A DNA stretch of 51,595 bases, taken from Microbacteriaceae bacterium PS02066. GTDB taxonomy: Bacteria > Actinomycetota > Actinomycetes > Actinomycetales > Microbacteriaceae. How positions within the stretch are numbered: position 1 is the first letter of the stretch; each line of letters opens with the position of its first letter. Under the pieces are notes generated by a model that saw only the letters and a list, made by a program, of their open reading frames with translations, had not been told where the DNA came from and made no database searches. Shown in pieces: positions 37,616-48,019 of the stretch. The DNA is taken from contig JASCPH010000018.1 of assembly GCA_029959545.1 (NCBI GenBank), positions 1-51,595 of the forward strand, in the 5' to 3' direction. The position numbers and the translations under genes are program-made.

Positions 37616-37791
37616 CCCCGCGAGACTGCATTTTCCGCACGAGATCACGGGTAAATCCCGTGATCTCGTGCCCGAAATGCAGTCTCGGTGACATGGGATG
37701 CCGCATCCCATGTTCGGGGGACGCGTGTTGCGGCAGCGGGGGCCGATCGGTCGCGTTTCGGGTCTCTCGGACATGATGGCTGCCCCGCCGG
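37616..37791 (+). repeat. Structured tandem repeat, unit B
   Basis: This repeats unit A with a period of 193 nt. Stems of hairpin 1 and the palindrome are unchanged; differences cluster in loops and in the sequence between the long-range arms. The right arm changes to GTCTCTCGGACAT, which still pairs with ATGTTCGGGGGAC through G-U wobbles. Confidence 0.8.
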
Positions 37792-37890
37792 AGTGATCGG
37801 CTCCCTCGCCGGTGCAGTGCGCTGCGCCCGGAGCGCGAGCGGGGCACCCCCCGGGGAGCGGCCGCCGGAGCGGGTGTCGGCGGGGCGCCG

Positions 37891-37896
37891 TAGACT
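37891..37896 (+). promoter_or_regulatory. mfd -10 box, leaderless start
   Basis: TAGACT with 6 nt to the GTG at 37903. This favours that GTG over the one at 37900. Confidence 0.55.
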
Positions 37897-37902
37897 CTTG
37901 TG

Positions 37903-40900
37903 GTGACAGTTCCCGGGATCGTCCGCGCCCTCGCGCGCTCAGAAACGTTCCGAGACGCAGCCGAGGCGGCATCCGTCGACGGGGACTTCTCCCTCGTCGA
38001 CGGCCTCGACGCCCCGCTGCTGGCGGCCCTGCTCGAGCGGCGCCGCGAGGCGGGGAAGCCGGCCGTTCTCCTGGCCGTCGCCCCCACCGGCCGCCGCGCC
38101 GAGGCGCTGGGCCCGGCGCTCGAGGCACTGCTCCCCGGTGCGGAGGTGCGCCACTTCCCGGCGTGGGAGACCCTGCCGCACGAGCGCCTCAGCCCGAGCG
38201 CCGAGACCGTCGGCCGCCGTCTCGCCGTGTTGCAGCGCATCGCCGAGTGGGAGGGCGCCGCGCCCCTGGTCGTCACCGCATCCGTGCGCGGCGCGATCCA
38301 GCCGATCGTTCCCGGACTCGGGGATGCGGGCACGATCCGCCTCAGCGTCGGAGGCCGCGGCCACGACCTCGCAGCCATCGTCGTACGTCTCGTCGAGTTC
38401 GCGTATCACCGCGTCGACATGGTCTCGCGCCGCGGCGAGTTCGCGGTGCGCGGCGGCATCCTCGACGTTTTCCCGCCCGCCGCCGATCACCCCTATCGTG
38501 TGGAGTTCTTCGGCGACGAGGTCGACCAGATCCGCGCGTTCTCCGTCGCCGACCAGCGCTCGCTGCCCGGCGACATCGACCGGATCGACCTGCTGCCGAG
38601 TCGGGAGCTGCTGCTCACCGACGAGGTGCGCGATCGCGCGCTCGGCCTCGCCGACGCGTTCCCGTCGCTCGCCGGCATGCTCACGAAGATGGCCGAGGGC
38701 ATCCCCGTCGAGGGCATGGAGTCCCTCATCCCCGCGCTCGTCGACGGCCTCGTGACGATCGTCGACTACCTGCCGCGCGCGAGCGCCGTCGCCGTCGTCG
38801 ACCCGGTGCGCGCAGCGACCCGTGCGACGACCCTCGCCGAAACCAACCAGGAGTTCCTGGATGCGGCGTGGAGCGCCGCAGTGGCGGGCGCCGACACCCC
38901 GGTCGACCTCGGCTCCGGCGACTTCCTCTCGTTGCCGGAGCTCCACGAAGCCGCCCGCGCGCGTACGGACGTGTGGTGGGAGCTCTCCTCGTTCGACTCG
39001 GGTGCAGCGGATGCGGCCGCCGAGGGCCTCTCGGACGACGCCGGCGTCACGCGGATCGCCGCCGCATCCGTGCCGTCCTTCGCGGGCAGCGTCGAGGGCG
39101 CGATCGATCACGTCGCCCAGCTGCTCACCGAGCAGTGGGCGGTCGTGGTCACGGCATCCGGCGCGGGGCTCGCCGACCGTGCCCGCGACGTGCTCGCCGA
39201 GCGGGGGATCGCGGCCCGCCGTGTGGATTCGCTGACCGAGCCGCCCGAGCCGGGGCTCGCCACGGTCGTCGTGAGCACGCTCGAACGCGGCTTCCAGGTG
39301 GCGGATGCGCGGCTCGCCGTGCTGACCGAGTCGGAGTTCTACGGCCGCACGATCGGCAGCGACACCCGCGCCGTGAAGAAGCTCGCCTCGCGCCGGCGCA
39401 ACGTCGTCGACCCGTTGCAGCTCAAGCCGGGCGACTTCGTGGTGCACTCCACGCACGGCATCGGCAAGTTCGTCGAGCTCGTGCAGCGCGAGGTCTCCAG
39501 CGGCGGCCGCAACGCGGTCAAGAGCAAGCGCGAGTATCTCGTGCTCGAGTACGCCGCCTCCAAGCGCGGCCACCCGGGCGACAAGCTCTACGTGCCCACC
39601 GACCAGCTCGACCTGCTCTCGCGCTACGTCGGCGGCGAGGCGCCCGCGCTGTCGAAGATGGGCGGCAGCGACTGGGCCGCCGCCAAGAGCAAGGCGCGCC
39701 GCGCTGTTCGCGACATCGCGGTCGAGCTCGTGAAGCTCTACTCCGCCCGGATGGCGGCCAAGGGGCACGCCTTCGGCCCCGACACCCCCTGGCAGCGCGA
39801 GCTGGAGGAGGCGTTCCCGTTCGCCGAGACCCCCGACCAGCTCCAGACGATCGACGAGATCAAGGCCGACATGGAGCGGCCGATCCCGATGGACCGCCTG
39901 CTGTCGGGGGATGTGGGCTTCGGTAAAACCGAGGTCGCCGTGCGCGCCGCCTTCAAGGCGATCCAGGACGGCAAGCAGGTCGCGATGCTCGTACCGACCA
40001 CCCTGCTCGTCAAGCAGCACCTCGAGACGTTTTCCGAGCGCTTCGCCGGTTTCCCCGTGAAGGTGCGCGCGCTCTCGCGCTTCCAGACCGACAAGGAGGC
40101 GAAGGATGTGGTCGCCGGCCTCGCCGACGGCACCGTCGACATGGTCATCGGCACGCACCGCATCCTCACCGAGAAGGTGATCTTCAAAGACCTCGGTCTG
40201 ATGATCATCGACGAGGAGCAGCGTTTCGGCGTCGAGCACAAGGACGCCCTGAAGAAGCTCAAGACGAACGTCGACATCCTCGCGATGAGCGCCACGCCCA
40301 TCCCTCGCACGCTCGAGATGGCGGTCACCGGCATCCGGGAGATGTCGACGCTGGCCACCCCGCCCGAGGACCGGCACCCGATCCTCTCCTACGTCGGGCC
40401 GCGAAACGACAAGCAGATCGCGGCAGCCATCCGGCGCGAGCTGCTGCGCGAAGGACAGGTCTTCTTCGTGCATAACCGGGTCTCGTCGATCCAGCGGGTC
40501 GCCGCGGATCTCGCCGAGCTCGTGCCGGAGGCGCGCATCGCCGTCGCCCACGGGCAGATGGGGGAGCACCAGCTTGAGCAGGTCGTCGACGACTTCTGGG
40601 AGCGCCGGGCCGACGTGCTCGTCTCGACCACGATCGTCGAGACCGGCCTCGACATCTCCAACGCGAACACGATCATCATCGACCGTGCCGACAAGTACGG
40701 TCTCAGCCAGCTGCACCAGCTGCGCGGCCGTGTCGGGCGTGGGCGCGAGCGCGCGTACGCGTACTTCCTGTACGACGAGACCAAGCCGCTGAGCGAGACC
40801 GCCGCCGACCGACTCGAGACCATCTCGGTCAACAACGACCTCGGTTCGGGCATGCAGGTGGCGCTGAAGGACCTGGAGCTGCGCGGGGCGGGCAACCTCC

Positions 40901-41487
40901 TCGGCGCCGAGCAGGCCGGTCACATCGCGGGCGTCGGCTTCGACCTGTACCTGCGCATGATCGGCGAGGCCGTCGCCACCTTCCGCGGCGAGGAGACCGA
41001 GGGGCAGACCGAGCTGCGCCTCGAGCTGCCCGTGCAGGCCCGCATCCCCGAGGACTACATCGACAGCGAGCGCCTGCGCCTCGAGGCGTACCAGAAGCTG
41101 TCGGCGGCCGCGTCGGCGACCGCGAAGGACGACGCGATCGACCTCGTGATCGAGGAGCTCACCGACCGGTACGGGCAACCGCCGGCCGAGGTCGAAGGTC
41201 TCGTGGCGGTCGCGCGGCTCCGCCGTCGGGCGGCGCGTTCGTCGCTCGCCGACGTCGTCGCGATGGGTCCGAACCTCCGTGTCGCGCCCGCGCATCTGCC
41301 CGATTCGCTGCGCGTGCGGATGCAGCGGCTGTACCCGAAGGCGAAGCTCGTGGCCTCGGGCGAGGCGCTCGTCGTGCCGCTACCGACCGCCGGTGGTGAG
41401 CCGCTGGGGGACGCGGAGCTCATCGCCTGGACGAGCCAGCTGCTCGACGCGCTGTTCCCCGTTCCCGAGCCCGCCCCCGCGGCCTGA
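37903..41487 (+). CDS. mfd: Transcription-repair coupling factor
   Basis: A 1194-residue translocase that removes stalled RNA polymerase and recruits UvrA. UvrB-like N-terminal domains (about 1-370), the RNA-polymerase-interacting domain with GDFVVHSTHGIGKFVEL (about 510), RecG-like motor with Walker A SGDVGFGKTE, IIDEEQRFG, SATPIPRT and QLRGRVGRG, and the TRCF C-terminal domain. Length is normal. Preceded by 540 nt holding two structured repeats and then its own promoter. The SdpI-like gene follows after 8 nt. Confidence 0.97.
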   Translation: MTVPGIVRALARSETFRDAAEAASVDGDFSLVDGLDAPLLAALLERRREAGKPAVLLAVAPTGRRAEALGPALEALLPGAEVRHFPAWETLPHERLSPSAETVGRRLAVLQRIAEWEGAAPLVVTASVRGAIQPIVPGLGDAGTIRLSVGGRGHDLAAIVVRLVEFAYHRVDMVSRRGEFAVRGGILDVFPPAADHPYRVEFFGDEVDQIRAFSVADQRSLPGDIDRIDLLPSRELLLTDEVRDRALGLADAFPSLAGMLTKMAEGIPVEGMESLIPALVDGLVTIVDYLPRASAVAVVDPVRAATRATTLAETNQEFLDAAWSAAVAGADTPVDLGSGDFLSLPELHEAARARTDVWWELSSFDSGAADAAAEGLSDDAGVTRIAAASVPSFAGSVEGAIDHVAQLLTEQWAVVVTASGAGLADRARDVLAERGIAARRVDSLTEPPEPGLATVVVSTLERGFQVADARLAVLTESEFYGRTIGSDTRAVKKLASRRRNVVDPLQLKPGDFVVHSTHGIGKFVELVQREVSSGGRNAVKSKREYLVLEYAASKRGHPGDKLYVPTDQLDLLSRYVGGEAPALSKMGGSDWAAAKSKARRAVRDIAVELVKLYSARMAAKGHAFGPDTPWQRELEEAFPFAETPDQLQTIDEIKADMERPIPMDRLLSGDVGFGKTEVAVRAAFKAIQDGKQVAMLVPTTLLVKQHLETFSERFAGFPVKVRALSRFQTDKEAKDVVAGLADGTVDMVIGTHRILTEKVIFKDLGLMIIDEEQRFGVEHKDALKKLKTNVDILAMSATPIPRTLEMAVTGIREMSTLATPPEDRHPILSYVGPRNDKQIAAAIRRELLREGQVFFVHNRVSSIQRVAADLAELVPEARIAVAHGQMGEHQLEQVVDDFWERRADVLVSTTIVETGLDISNANTIIIDRADKYGLSQLHQLRGRVGRGRERAYAYFLYDETKPLSETAADRLETISVNNDLGSGMQVALKDLELRGAGNLLGAEQAGHIAGVGFDLYLRMIGEAVATFRGEETEGQTELRLELPVQARIPEDYIDSERLRLEAYQKLSAAASATAKDDAIDLVIEELTDRYGQPPAEVEGLVAVARLRRRAARSSLADVVAMGPNLRVAPAHLPDSLRVRMQRLYPKAKLVASGEALVVPLPTAGGEPLGDAELIAWTSQLLDALFPVPEPAPAA

Positions 41488-41495
41488 GGTACCCC

Positions 41496-41864
41496 ATGGA
41501 CAACGACCTGTTCATCCGCATCCTGCTCGCCGTCGTGATGGTTGGCTCAGGCTGCCTCATGATCTGGATGGCGCTGGCCGCCGCATCCGGTCGCTTGAAG
41601 CGCAATGCCATCGCCGGTATCCGCACCTCCGTCACCATGGCGAGCGACGAGGCGTGGCTCGCCGCCCACATCCGCGCGAAGCAGGCGACGATCCGGGGCG
41701 GGATCGCGGGAGTCGTCGCGGGTCTGGGCGCGCTGCTGCCGGTGCCCTCCGCGGGGCTCGCGGCGATCGTGTTGGCCGGATGCGCCGCGATGCTCGGCTT
41801 CGTGCTCTACGGCGCGGCCGTCGGCAGGCGTGCGGCGGCCGCCACACGGGCACCCGACGCCTGA
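41496..41864 (+). CDS. SdpI-like membrane protein
   Basis: A 122-residue protein with three hydrophobic segments. LKRNAIAGIRTSVTMASDEAWLAAH is the motif of the SdpI/YhfL family (N-x-x-x-G-I-R-T-x-x-T, then W and H). SdpI itself is an immunity and signalling protein in Bacillus; function in actinobacteria is unknown. It lies 8 nt after mfd, probably co-transcribed, and its stop is 2 nt from the stop of convergent gdhA, leaving no room for a terminator. Confidence 0.75.
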   Translation: MDNDLFIRILLAVVMVGSGCLMIWMALAAASGRLKRNAIAGIRTSVTMASDEAWLAAHIRAKQATIRGGIAGVVAGLGALLPVPSAGLAAIVLAGCAAMLGFVLYGAAVGRRAAAATRAPDA

Positions 41865-41866
41865 CG

Positions 41867-43267
<1,401 letters not shown>

Positions 43268-43330
43268 CTAACGGATGCGGACGCTCCCACCCTAGCGGCG
43301 CCGCACCTGTCGCCTCGACGCGCGCTGCCC

Positions 43331-43336
43331 TAGGGT
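43331..43336 (+). promoter_or_regulatory. Hexapeptide-protein -10 box, leaderless start
   Basis: TAGGGT with 6 nt to the ATG at 43343. Confidence 0.5.
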
Positions 43337-43342
43337 GACGGC

Positions 43343-43942
43343 ATGCGCTACGAGCACCTCGGCGCCGCGCCGTCGGTCCACCCGTCGGCCAGCGTCGCAC
43401 CCACGGCCGTGTTGAGCGGCGACGTCACGGTCGGGGCGGGATGCCGCATCCTGCACGGCGCTGTCCTCACTTCGGAGGGCGGACCGCTGACGCTCGGCGA
43501 GCACGTCATCGTCATGGAGAACGCCCTCGTGCGGGCGACGGCCGCGAACCCGGTGCACGTCGGCGATCACACGCTGATCGGTCCCACGGCGAGCATCGCC
43601 GGGGCGACGATCGCCGAGGAGGTCTTCATCGCGACGGGCGCGCGGGTGTTCAACGGGGCGCGCATCGACCGCCGCAGCGAGGTGCGCATCGGCGCCACGG
43701 TGCACCTGCGCACCCACCTCGGTGAGGGCTCGGTCGTGCCGATCGGCTGGGTCGCCGTGGGGGATCCCGCGATCGTCGTCTCGCCCGACAAACACGACGA
43801 GATCTGGGCGCGCCAGCAGGAGCTGGACTTCCCGGGCTACGTGTTCGGTCTCGACCGCGACACCCCCGACCTCATGGTGCAGCTCACGGAGCGCTACGGC
43901 CGCAGCCTCGCGCGCCACGACGACGACCGCCTCCTCGACTGA
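43343..43942 (+). CDS. Gamma-carbonic-anhydrase-like hexapeptide-repeat protein
   Basis: A 199-residue left-handed beta-helix protein: hexapeptide turns VLSGDVTVGAGCRILHGAVL and VHVGDHTLIGPTASIAGATI resemble gamma-carbonic anhydrase/YrdA proteins. The conserved IGH zinc-ligand position reads IGP here, so carbonic anhydrase activity is doubtful. The C-terminal 50 residues (DKHDEIWARQQELDFPGYVF) form a helical extension. Substrate unknown. Confidence 0.8.
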   Translation: MRYEHLGAAPSVHPSASVAPTAVLSGDVTVGAGCRILHGAVLTSEGGPLTLGEHVIVMENALVRATAANPVHVGDHTLIGPTASIAGATIAEEVFIATGARVFNGARIDRRSEVRIGATVHLRTHLGEGSVVPIGWVAVGDPAIVVSPDKHDEIWARQQELDFPGYVFGLDRDTPDLMVQLTERYGRSLARHDDDRLLD

Positions 43943-43973
43943 GGTGCGGCTGCATCCGCGCGCGTCCCCTCAA

Positions 43974-44037
43974 CAGGAGAAATCCCGCCATCAGGACGGA
44001 TTCCGGGTGGATCGTCCTGATGGCGGGATATCTCCTG
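43974..44037. terminator. Hairpin terminator, family copy 3
   Basis: CAGGAGAAATCCCGCCATCAG pairs with CTGATGGCGGGATATCTCCTG with one mismatch, around an inner GGAC...GTCC pairing. It lies between the convergent hexapeptide gene and ppc. Confidence 0.8.
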
Positions 44038-44071
44038 CGCAAGGGTGGCGCCGAGCGGCGCCGGATGCGGC

Positions 44072-46741
44072 TCAGCCGGTGTTCTGGAGACCCGCCGCCA
44101 CGCCGGAAACCGACAGCAGCAGCAGGCGCTGGTTGGCGGTGTCGGCCGGGGCGTCGGCCGGGGCGTCGCGGAGCGCGCGGAGCGCCCGCAGCTGCAGGAG
44201 CGACAGCGCGTCGACGTAGGGGCTGCGCAGCTTCACGGCGCGCTGCAGCACGGCCTTGTTCGCGAGGGGCGCGTCGCCGCCCACGATGCGCACGACCCAG
44301 TCGCGCGTGAGCGACATCTCCTCCATGACGAGCTGCGCGAGGTCGTCGCGGTCGCCGAGGCTGAGGTACTCGCGGGCGATGCGGTCGTCGGCCTTCGCGA
44401 GGCTCATCGCGACGTTGTCGATCATCGCGCGGAACAACGGCCACTCGGCGTAGGCGGTGCGCAGCAGCTGCTCGTCGCCGACGGTCTCCAAGGCCGTCCC
44501 GAGCCCGAACCAGCCGGCGAGGTTGATGCGCGCCTGCGACCACGCGAACACCCACGGGATGGCGCGGAGGTCTTCGAGAGATTCGACCGACAGGCCGCGG
44601 CGGGCGGGACGGGAGCCGAGGGCGAGGAGTCCCACCTCCTCCATCGGTGTGACGGTGGCGAACCACGGCGCGAAGCCGGGTGCCTTCACGAGCGAGTAGA
44701 ACCGCTCGCGCGAGGAGTCCTCGAGCACTTGGGCGATCTCGGCGAACATCTCGGCGCCGCGGCGGTTGCGCGCCTCGTTCGACGGAGCGGAGGCCATGAG
44801 GATGGCGGCGGCCACCTGGTCGATGTGGCGCATGGCGATCTGCGGGTCGCCGTAGCGGGCGAAGATGACCTCGCCCTGTTCGGTGAGCTTGAAGCGGCCG
44901 TCGACCGAGTGCGGCGGCTGCGCGAGGATCGCGCTGTTGGCGGGCCCGCCGCCGCGGCCGAGGGCGCCGCCGCGGCCGTGGAAGAGGGTCAGCTCGATGT
45001 TGTTCGCCTGCGCCCACGCGGCGATCTCGGCCTGCGCTTCGTAGAGGGCGAGGTTCGCGGCGACCGGACCGACATCCTTCGAGGAGTCGGAGTACCCGAG
45101 CATGACCTCCAGGCGGCGGCCGGTGGCGTCCAGCCGCGCGGCGAACTCCGGATGCTCGGCGATCTCCGCCAGGATGCCGGGGGCCGCCTGCAGGTCGGCG
45201 AACGTCTCGAACAGGGGGATCACGTCGAGCACGGGCGCTGCGCCGTCCGCGCCCACGGCGTACCGCGCGAGCCGGTGCACGTTGGCGAGGTCTTCGGCGG
45301 ACTGCGTGAACGACACGATGTAGCGGCCCGCGGCGCGCGGTCCGAAGCGCTCCTGGATGTAGGCGATCGCGCGGAAGACCTCGAGCACCTCTTCGGTCAG
45401 TTCGCTGCGCTCGCCGCCGGCCTCGAGCTCCGCGAGCACCTTCTTGTGCACGGCGGAGTGCTGACGCACCTCCAGCTCGGCGAGGTGGAAGCCGTAGGTC
45501 TCGACCTGCCACACCAGCTGCTGCAGGGCGCCGTAGGCCTGACGGGCGGCGCCCGCATCCGCGAGCGATTGCTGCACGGTGCGCAGGTCCGCGAGCAGGT
45601 GCTCGGGGTCGCGGTAGGCGAGGTCGGCGTTGCGGGTGCGGGTCGCGGCGATCCGGCGCGCGACCATCAGCAGGATGCGGCGGTGCGGCTCGTTGGGGGA
45701 GCGCTTGGCGATCTCGGCCGCGGCCTCCTCGTCGGCGCTGCGGAGGCGGTTCCAGAGGGCCACGAGGGCTTCGCTCGGAGGGGTGGATGTGGCGTCGAGG
45801 GTCAGCGTGCGCCCGATCCGCAGCGCGGCGCGCTCCAGGCCCAGCAGCACATGCTCGCTCGCGATGCCGGCGGCCTTGCGCGTGACCTTGGCGGTGACGA
45901 AGGGGTTGCCATCGCGGTCGCCGCCGACCCACGTGCCCACGCGCACGAAGGGACGCACGAGCGGCGGACGGTTGCCGGCGCCCTCGCCGAGCGCGTCGTC
46001 GACGCGGCGATAAACGCGGGGGACGGACGTGAACAGGGTGTCGTCGAAGACGGCCATGATGGCGCGCACCTCGTCGGTGGGCGACGGCTTCTCGGCGCGC
46101 AGCGGGGCCGTGCGCCAGAGCGTGTCGATCTCCTCCAGCATCCGCCGGCGTGCGCGACGCTGGTCGACGCCGCCCTCGGTGAGGGAGTCGTACTCGTCGA
46201 GCAGCTCGGACAAGCGCCGGATGCCGGTCGAGATCGCACGGCGGCGCGCCTCGGTCGGGTGGGCGGTGAACACCGGGTGGAACCGCAGCGACTGCAGGCG
46301 CTCGAGCGCCACGTCGTCGCCGACTTCGGACGCGAGCTGCCGCAGGGCCGAGCGGATCGAGTCGGTGCGACCCTCGGGTTCGGGCTGCCCGTCGCGCTCG
46401 CGCAGCACCCGCACGCGCTGGTGCTCCTCGGCGAGGTTCACGAGGTGGAAGTAGACGGTGAAAGCGCGCGCGACCTCGTCGGCGCGCTCGATCGTGAAGG
46501 AGTCGGCGATCTCGGCGGCGCGCTCGAAGGCCTCGTCGCTCGGGTCGGTGTAGGCCTGGATGGTCGCGACGCGGAGGCGCTCGACGTCTTCGTACAGACC
46601 CGTCGAGCCGCTCTCCTGCAGCACCTGTCCGAGCAGTGAGCCCAGCACGCGCACGTCCGCGCGCATCTGATCGGGGATCTCCTGCCCCGCCTCGTGGCGT
46701 CCGACGACGCGAATGGCCTCGGTGGGGGTGGGTTCGAGCAT
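44072..46741 (-). CDS. ppc: Phosphoenolpyruvate carboxylase
   Basis: An 889-residue anaplerotic enzyme forming oxaloacetate from PEP and bicarbonate. Signatures: FHPVFTAHPTEARRR (catalytic His), VMLGYSDSSKDVGPV, LTLFHGRGGALGRGGGP and the invariant C-terminal QNTG. ATG at 46741 is chosen because TACCGT ends 7 nt upstream and MLEPTPTEAIRVVG aligns with the family start; the frame stays open far upstream by chance. Divergent from nhaA. Confidence 0.96.
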   Translation of the reverse strand: MLEPTPTEAIRVVGRHEAGQEIPDQMRADVRVLGSLLGQVLQESGSTGLYEDVERLRVATIQAYTDPSDEAFERAAEIADSFTIERADEVARAFTVYFHLVNLAEEHQRVRVLRERDGQPEPEGRTDSIRSALRQLASEVGDDVALERLQSLRFHPVFTAHPTEARRRAISTGIRRLSELLDEYDSLTEGGVDQRRARRRMLEEIDTLWRTAPLRAEKPSPTDEVRAIMAVFDDTLFTSVPRVYRRVDDALGEGAGNRPPLVRPFVRVGTWVGGDRDGNPFVTAKVTRKAAGIASEHVLLGLERAALRIGRTLTLDATSTPPSEALVALWNRLRSADEEAAAEIAKRSPNEPHRRILLMVARRIAATRTRNADLAYRDPEHLLADLRTVQQSLADAGAARQAYGALQQLVWQVETYGFHLAELEVRQHSAVHKKVLAELEAGGERSELTEEVLEVFRAIAYIQERFGPRAAGRYIVSFTQSAEDLANVHRLARYAVGADGAAPVLDVIPLFETFADLQAAPGILAEIAEHPEFAARLDATGRRLEVMLGYSDSSKDVGPVAANLALYEAQAEIAAWAQANNIELTLFHGRGGALGRGGGPANSAILAQPPHSVDGRFKLTEQGEVIFARYGDPQIAMRHIDQVAAAILMASAPSNEARNRRGAEMFAEIAQVLEDSSRERFYSLVKAPGFAPWFATVTPMEEVGLLALGSRPARRGLSVESLEDLRAIPWVFAWSQARINLAGWFGLGTALETVGDEQLLRTAYAEWPLFRAMIDNVAMSLAKADDRIAREYLSLGDRDDLAQLVMEEMSLTRDWVVRIVGGDAPLANKAVLQRAVKLRSPYVDALSLLQLRALRALRDAPADAPADTANQRLLLLSVSGVAAGLQNTG

Positions 46742-46748
46742 GGAAACA

Positions 46749-46754
46749 ACGGTA
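46749..46754 (-). promoter_or_regulatory. ppc -10 box, leaderless start
   Basis: TACCGT on the minus strand with 7 nt to the ATG and no ribosome site between. Confidence 0.45.
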
Positions 46755-46795
46755 CTGGGAGCCGGACACCACAAATGACACGCGCGGCGTCCCGT

Positions 46796-46801
46796 TACGA
46801 T
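46796..46801 (+). promoter_or_regulatory. nhaA operon -10 box
   Basis: TACGAT, predicting a leader of about 70 nt before nhaA, which has GGAGGG upstream of its ATG. Confidence 0.4.
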
Positions 46802-46876
46802 GGATACCGGAGTGGCGGGAAGTCTGGTCGCCTCGTCGCCTGGCGACGGACACCGTTTCCCCACCCTGGAGGGCAG

Positions 46877-48019
46877 ATGCGCCTGCTTCGTTCCGAACGT
46901 TTCCCCGCCGTCGTGCTGCTGATCGCGGCCGCTCTCGGCCTCGTGCTGGCCAACTCGCCGGCAGCTCCCGGCGTCGCCGCGGTGAAGGACGCCTATGTCG
47001 GCATCCCCGGGGTGTTCTCCCTCTCGGTCGGCCACTGGATCCAGGACGGCCTGCTCGCGATCTTCTTCTTCGTCGCGGCCATCGAGCTCTGGCACGAGCT
47101 GACGGCCGGGCAGCTGAGCTCGCCGCGGCGTGCGGTGCAGCCGGCGATCGCCGCCGCAGGCGGTGTGCTGGTGCCGATCGCGATCTTCCTCGCGTTCTCG
47201 CTCGGCACCTCGTCGTCTGCGGGCTGGCCGATCCCCACCGCCACCGACATCGCCTTCGCCCTCGGCGTGCTCGCCGTGTTCGGCCGCGGCCTGCCGACCG
47301 GAGTGCGGGCATTCCTGCTGGCGCTCGCGATCCTCGACGACATCGTCGGCATCGTGTTCATCGCCGTGCTCTTCACCGACGGCGTCGACCTCTTCCTCCT
47401 GCTCGCCGCCCTCGTGGGCGTCGTGCTGTTCGCGCTGCTGAGCCGCCGGCTCACCGAGCGCAACCGCGTGCCGCTCGGCATCGTGCTGGTGCTGCTGGGC
47501 ATCCTGGTGTGGGTGCTCGTCTACCTCTCCGGCGTGCACGCCACGATCGCGGGCGTCGCCCTCGGACTCGCGATGGCCCCGCGCCCCGCAGCCCGTGTGC
47601 GTCACGCCCTCGATCCGTGGGTGAACGGCGTGGTGCTGCCGCTTTTTGCGCTGTCGGCCGCATCCGTCGCCATCCCGTCGGTCGGACTCGACGAGCTGCA
47701 GCCGGTGTTCTGGGGCGTGCTGATTGCGCTTCCGGTCGGCAAGATCCTCGGCATCACCGTCTTCGGCTGGCTCGCGCAGCGGCTCGAGGAGCCCGACGGT
47801 CGGTTGCGGTTCGCCGACCTGCTCGCGGCGGGCGCGCTCGGCGGCATCGGGTTCACCGTCTCGCTGCTGCTTTCGGAGCTCGCCTTCGCGGGCGACGGCC
47901 TGCTGCGCGACGAGGCGACGCTCGGCGTGCTCGGTGGGTCGTTGGTCTCGCTCGTGGTCGCCGCCGTGCTCGTAGCATGGCGGGCACGGCACTACCGACG
48001 CGAGGAGCGCAGGGTATGA
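46877..48019 (+). CDS. nhaA: Na+/H+ antiporter NhaA
   Basis: A 380-residue 12-helix antiporter exporting Na+/Li+ for protons. GWPIPTATDIAFALGVL (sensor and unwound helix 4) and LALAILDDIVGIVFIA (ion-binding Asp pair) are diagnostic. Length matches single-domain NhaA. ATG overlaps mazG at its end (ATGA). It heads an nhaA-mazG-hisS unit, an unexpected mix of ion homeostasis and housekeeping. Confidence 0.95.
   Translation: MRLLRSERFPAVVLLIAAALGLVLANSPAAPGVAAVKDAYVGIPGVFSLSVGHWIQDGLLAIFFFVAAIELWHELTAGQLSSPRRAVQPAIAAAGGVLVPIAIFLAFSLGTSSSAGWPIPTATDIAFALGVLAVFGRGLPTGVRAFLLALAILDDIVGIVFIAVLFTDGVDLFLLLAALVGVVLFALLSRRLTERNRVPLGIVLVLLGILVWVLVYLSGVHATIAGVALGLAMAPRPAARVRHALDPWVNGVVLPLFALSAASVAIPSVGLDELQPVFWGVLIALPVGKILGITVFGWLAQRLEEPDGRLRFADLLAAGALGGIGFTVSLLLSELAFAGDGLLRDEATLGVLGGSLVSLVVAAVLVAWRARHYRREERRV

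Noticed and set aside
37423..37791. CRISPR array
   Set aside because: Only two long units with internal hairpins, no short regular repeats and spacers, and no cas genes.
37939..41295. Very long open frame antisense to mfd
   Set aside because: High-GC third positions keep the antisense frame open; the protein is Arg/Val/Asp-rich without any domain, and mfd on the other strand is certain.
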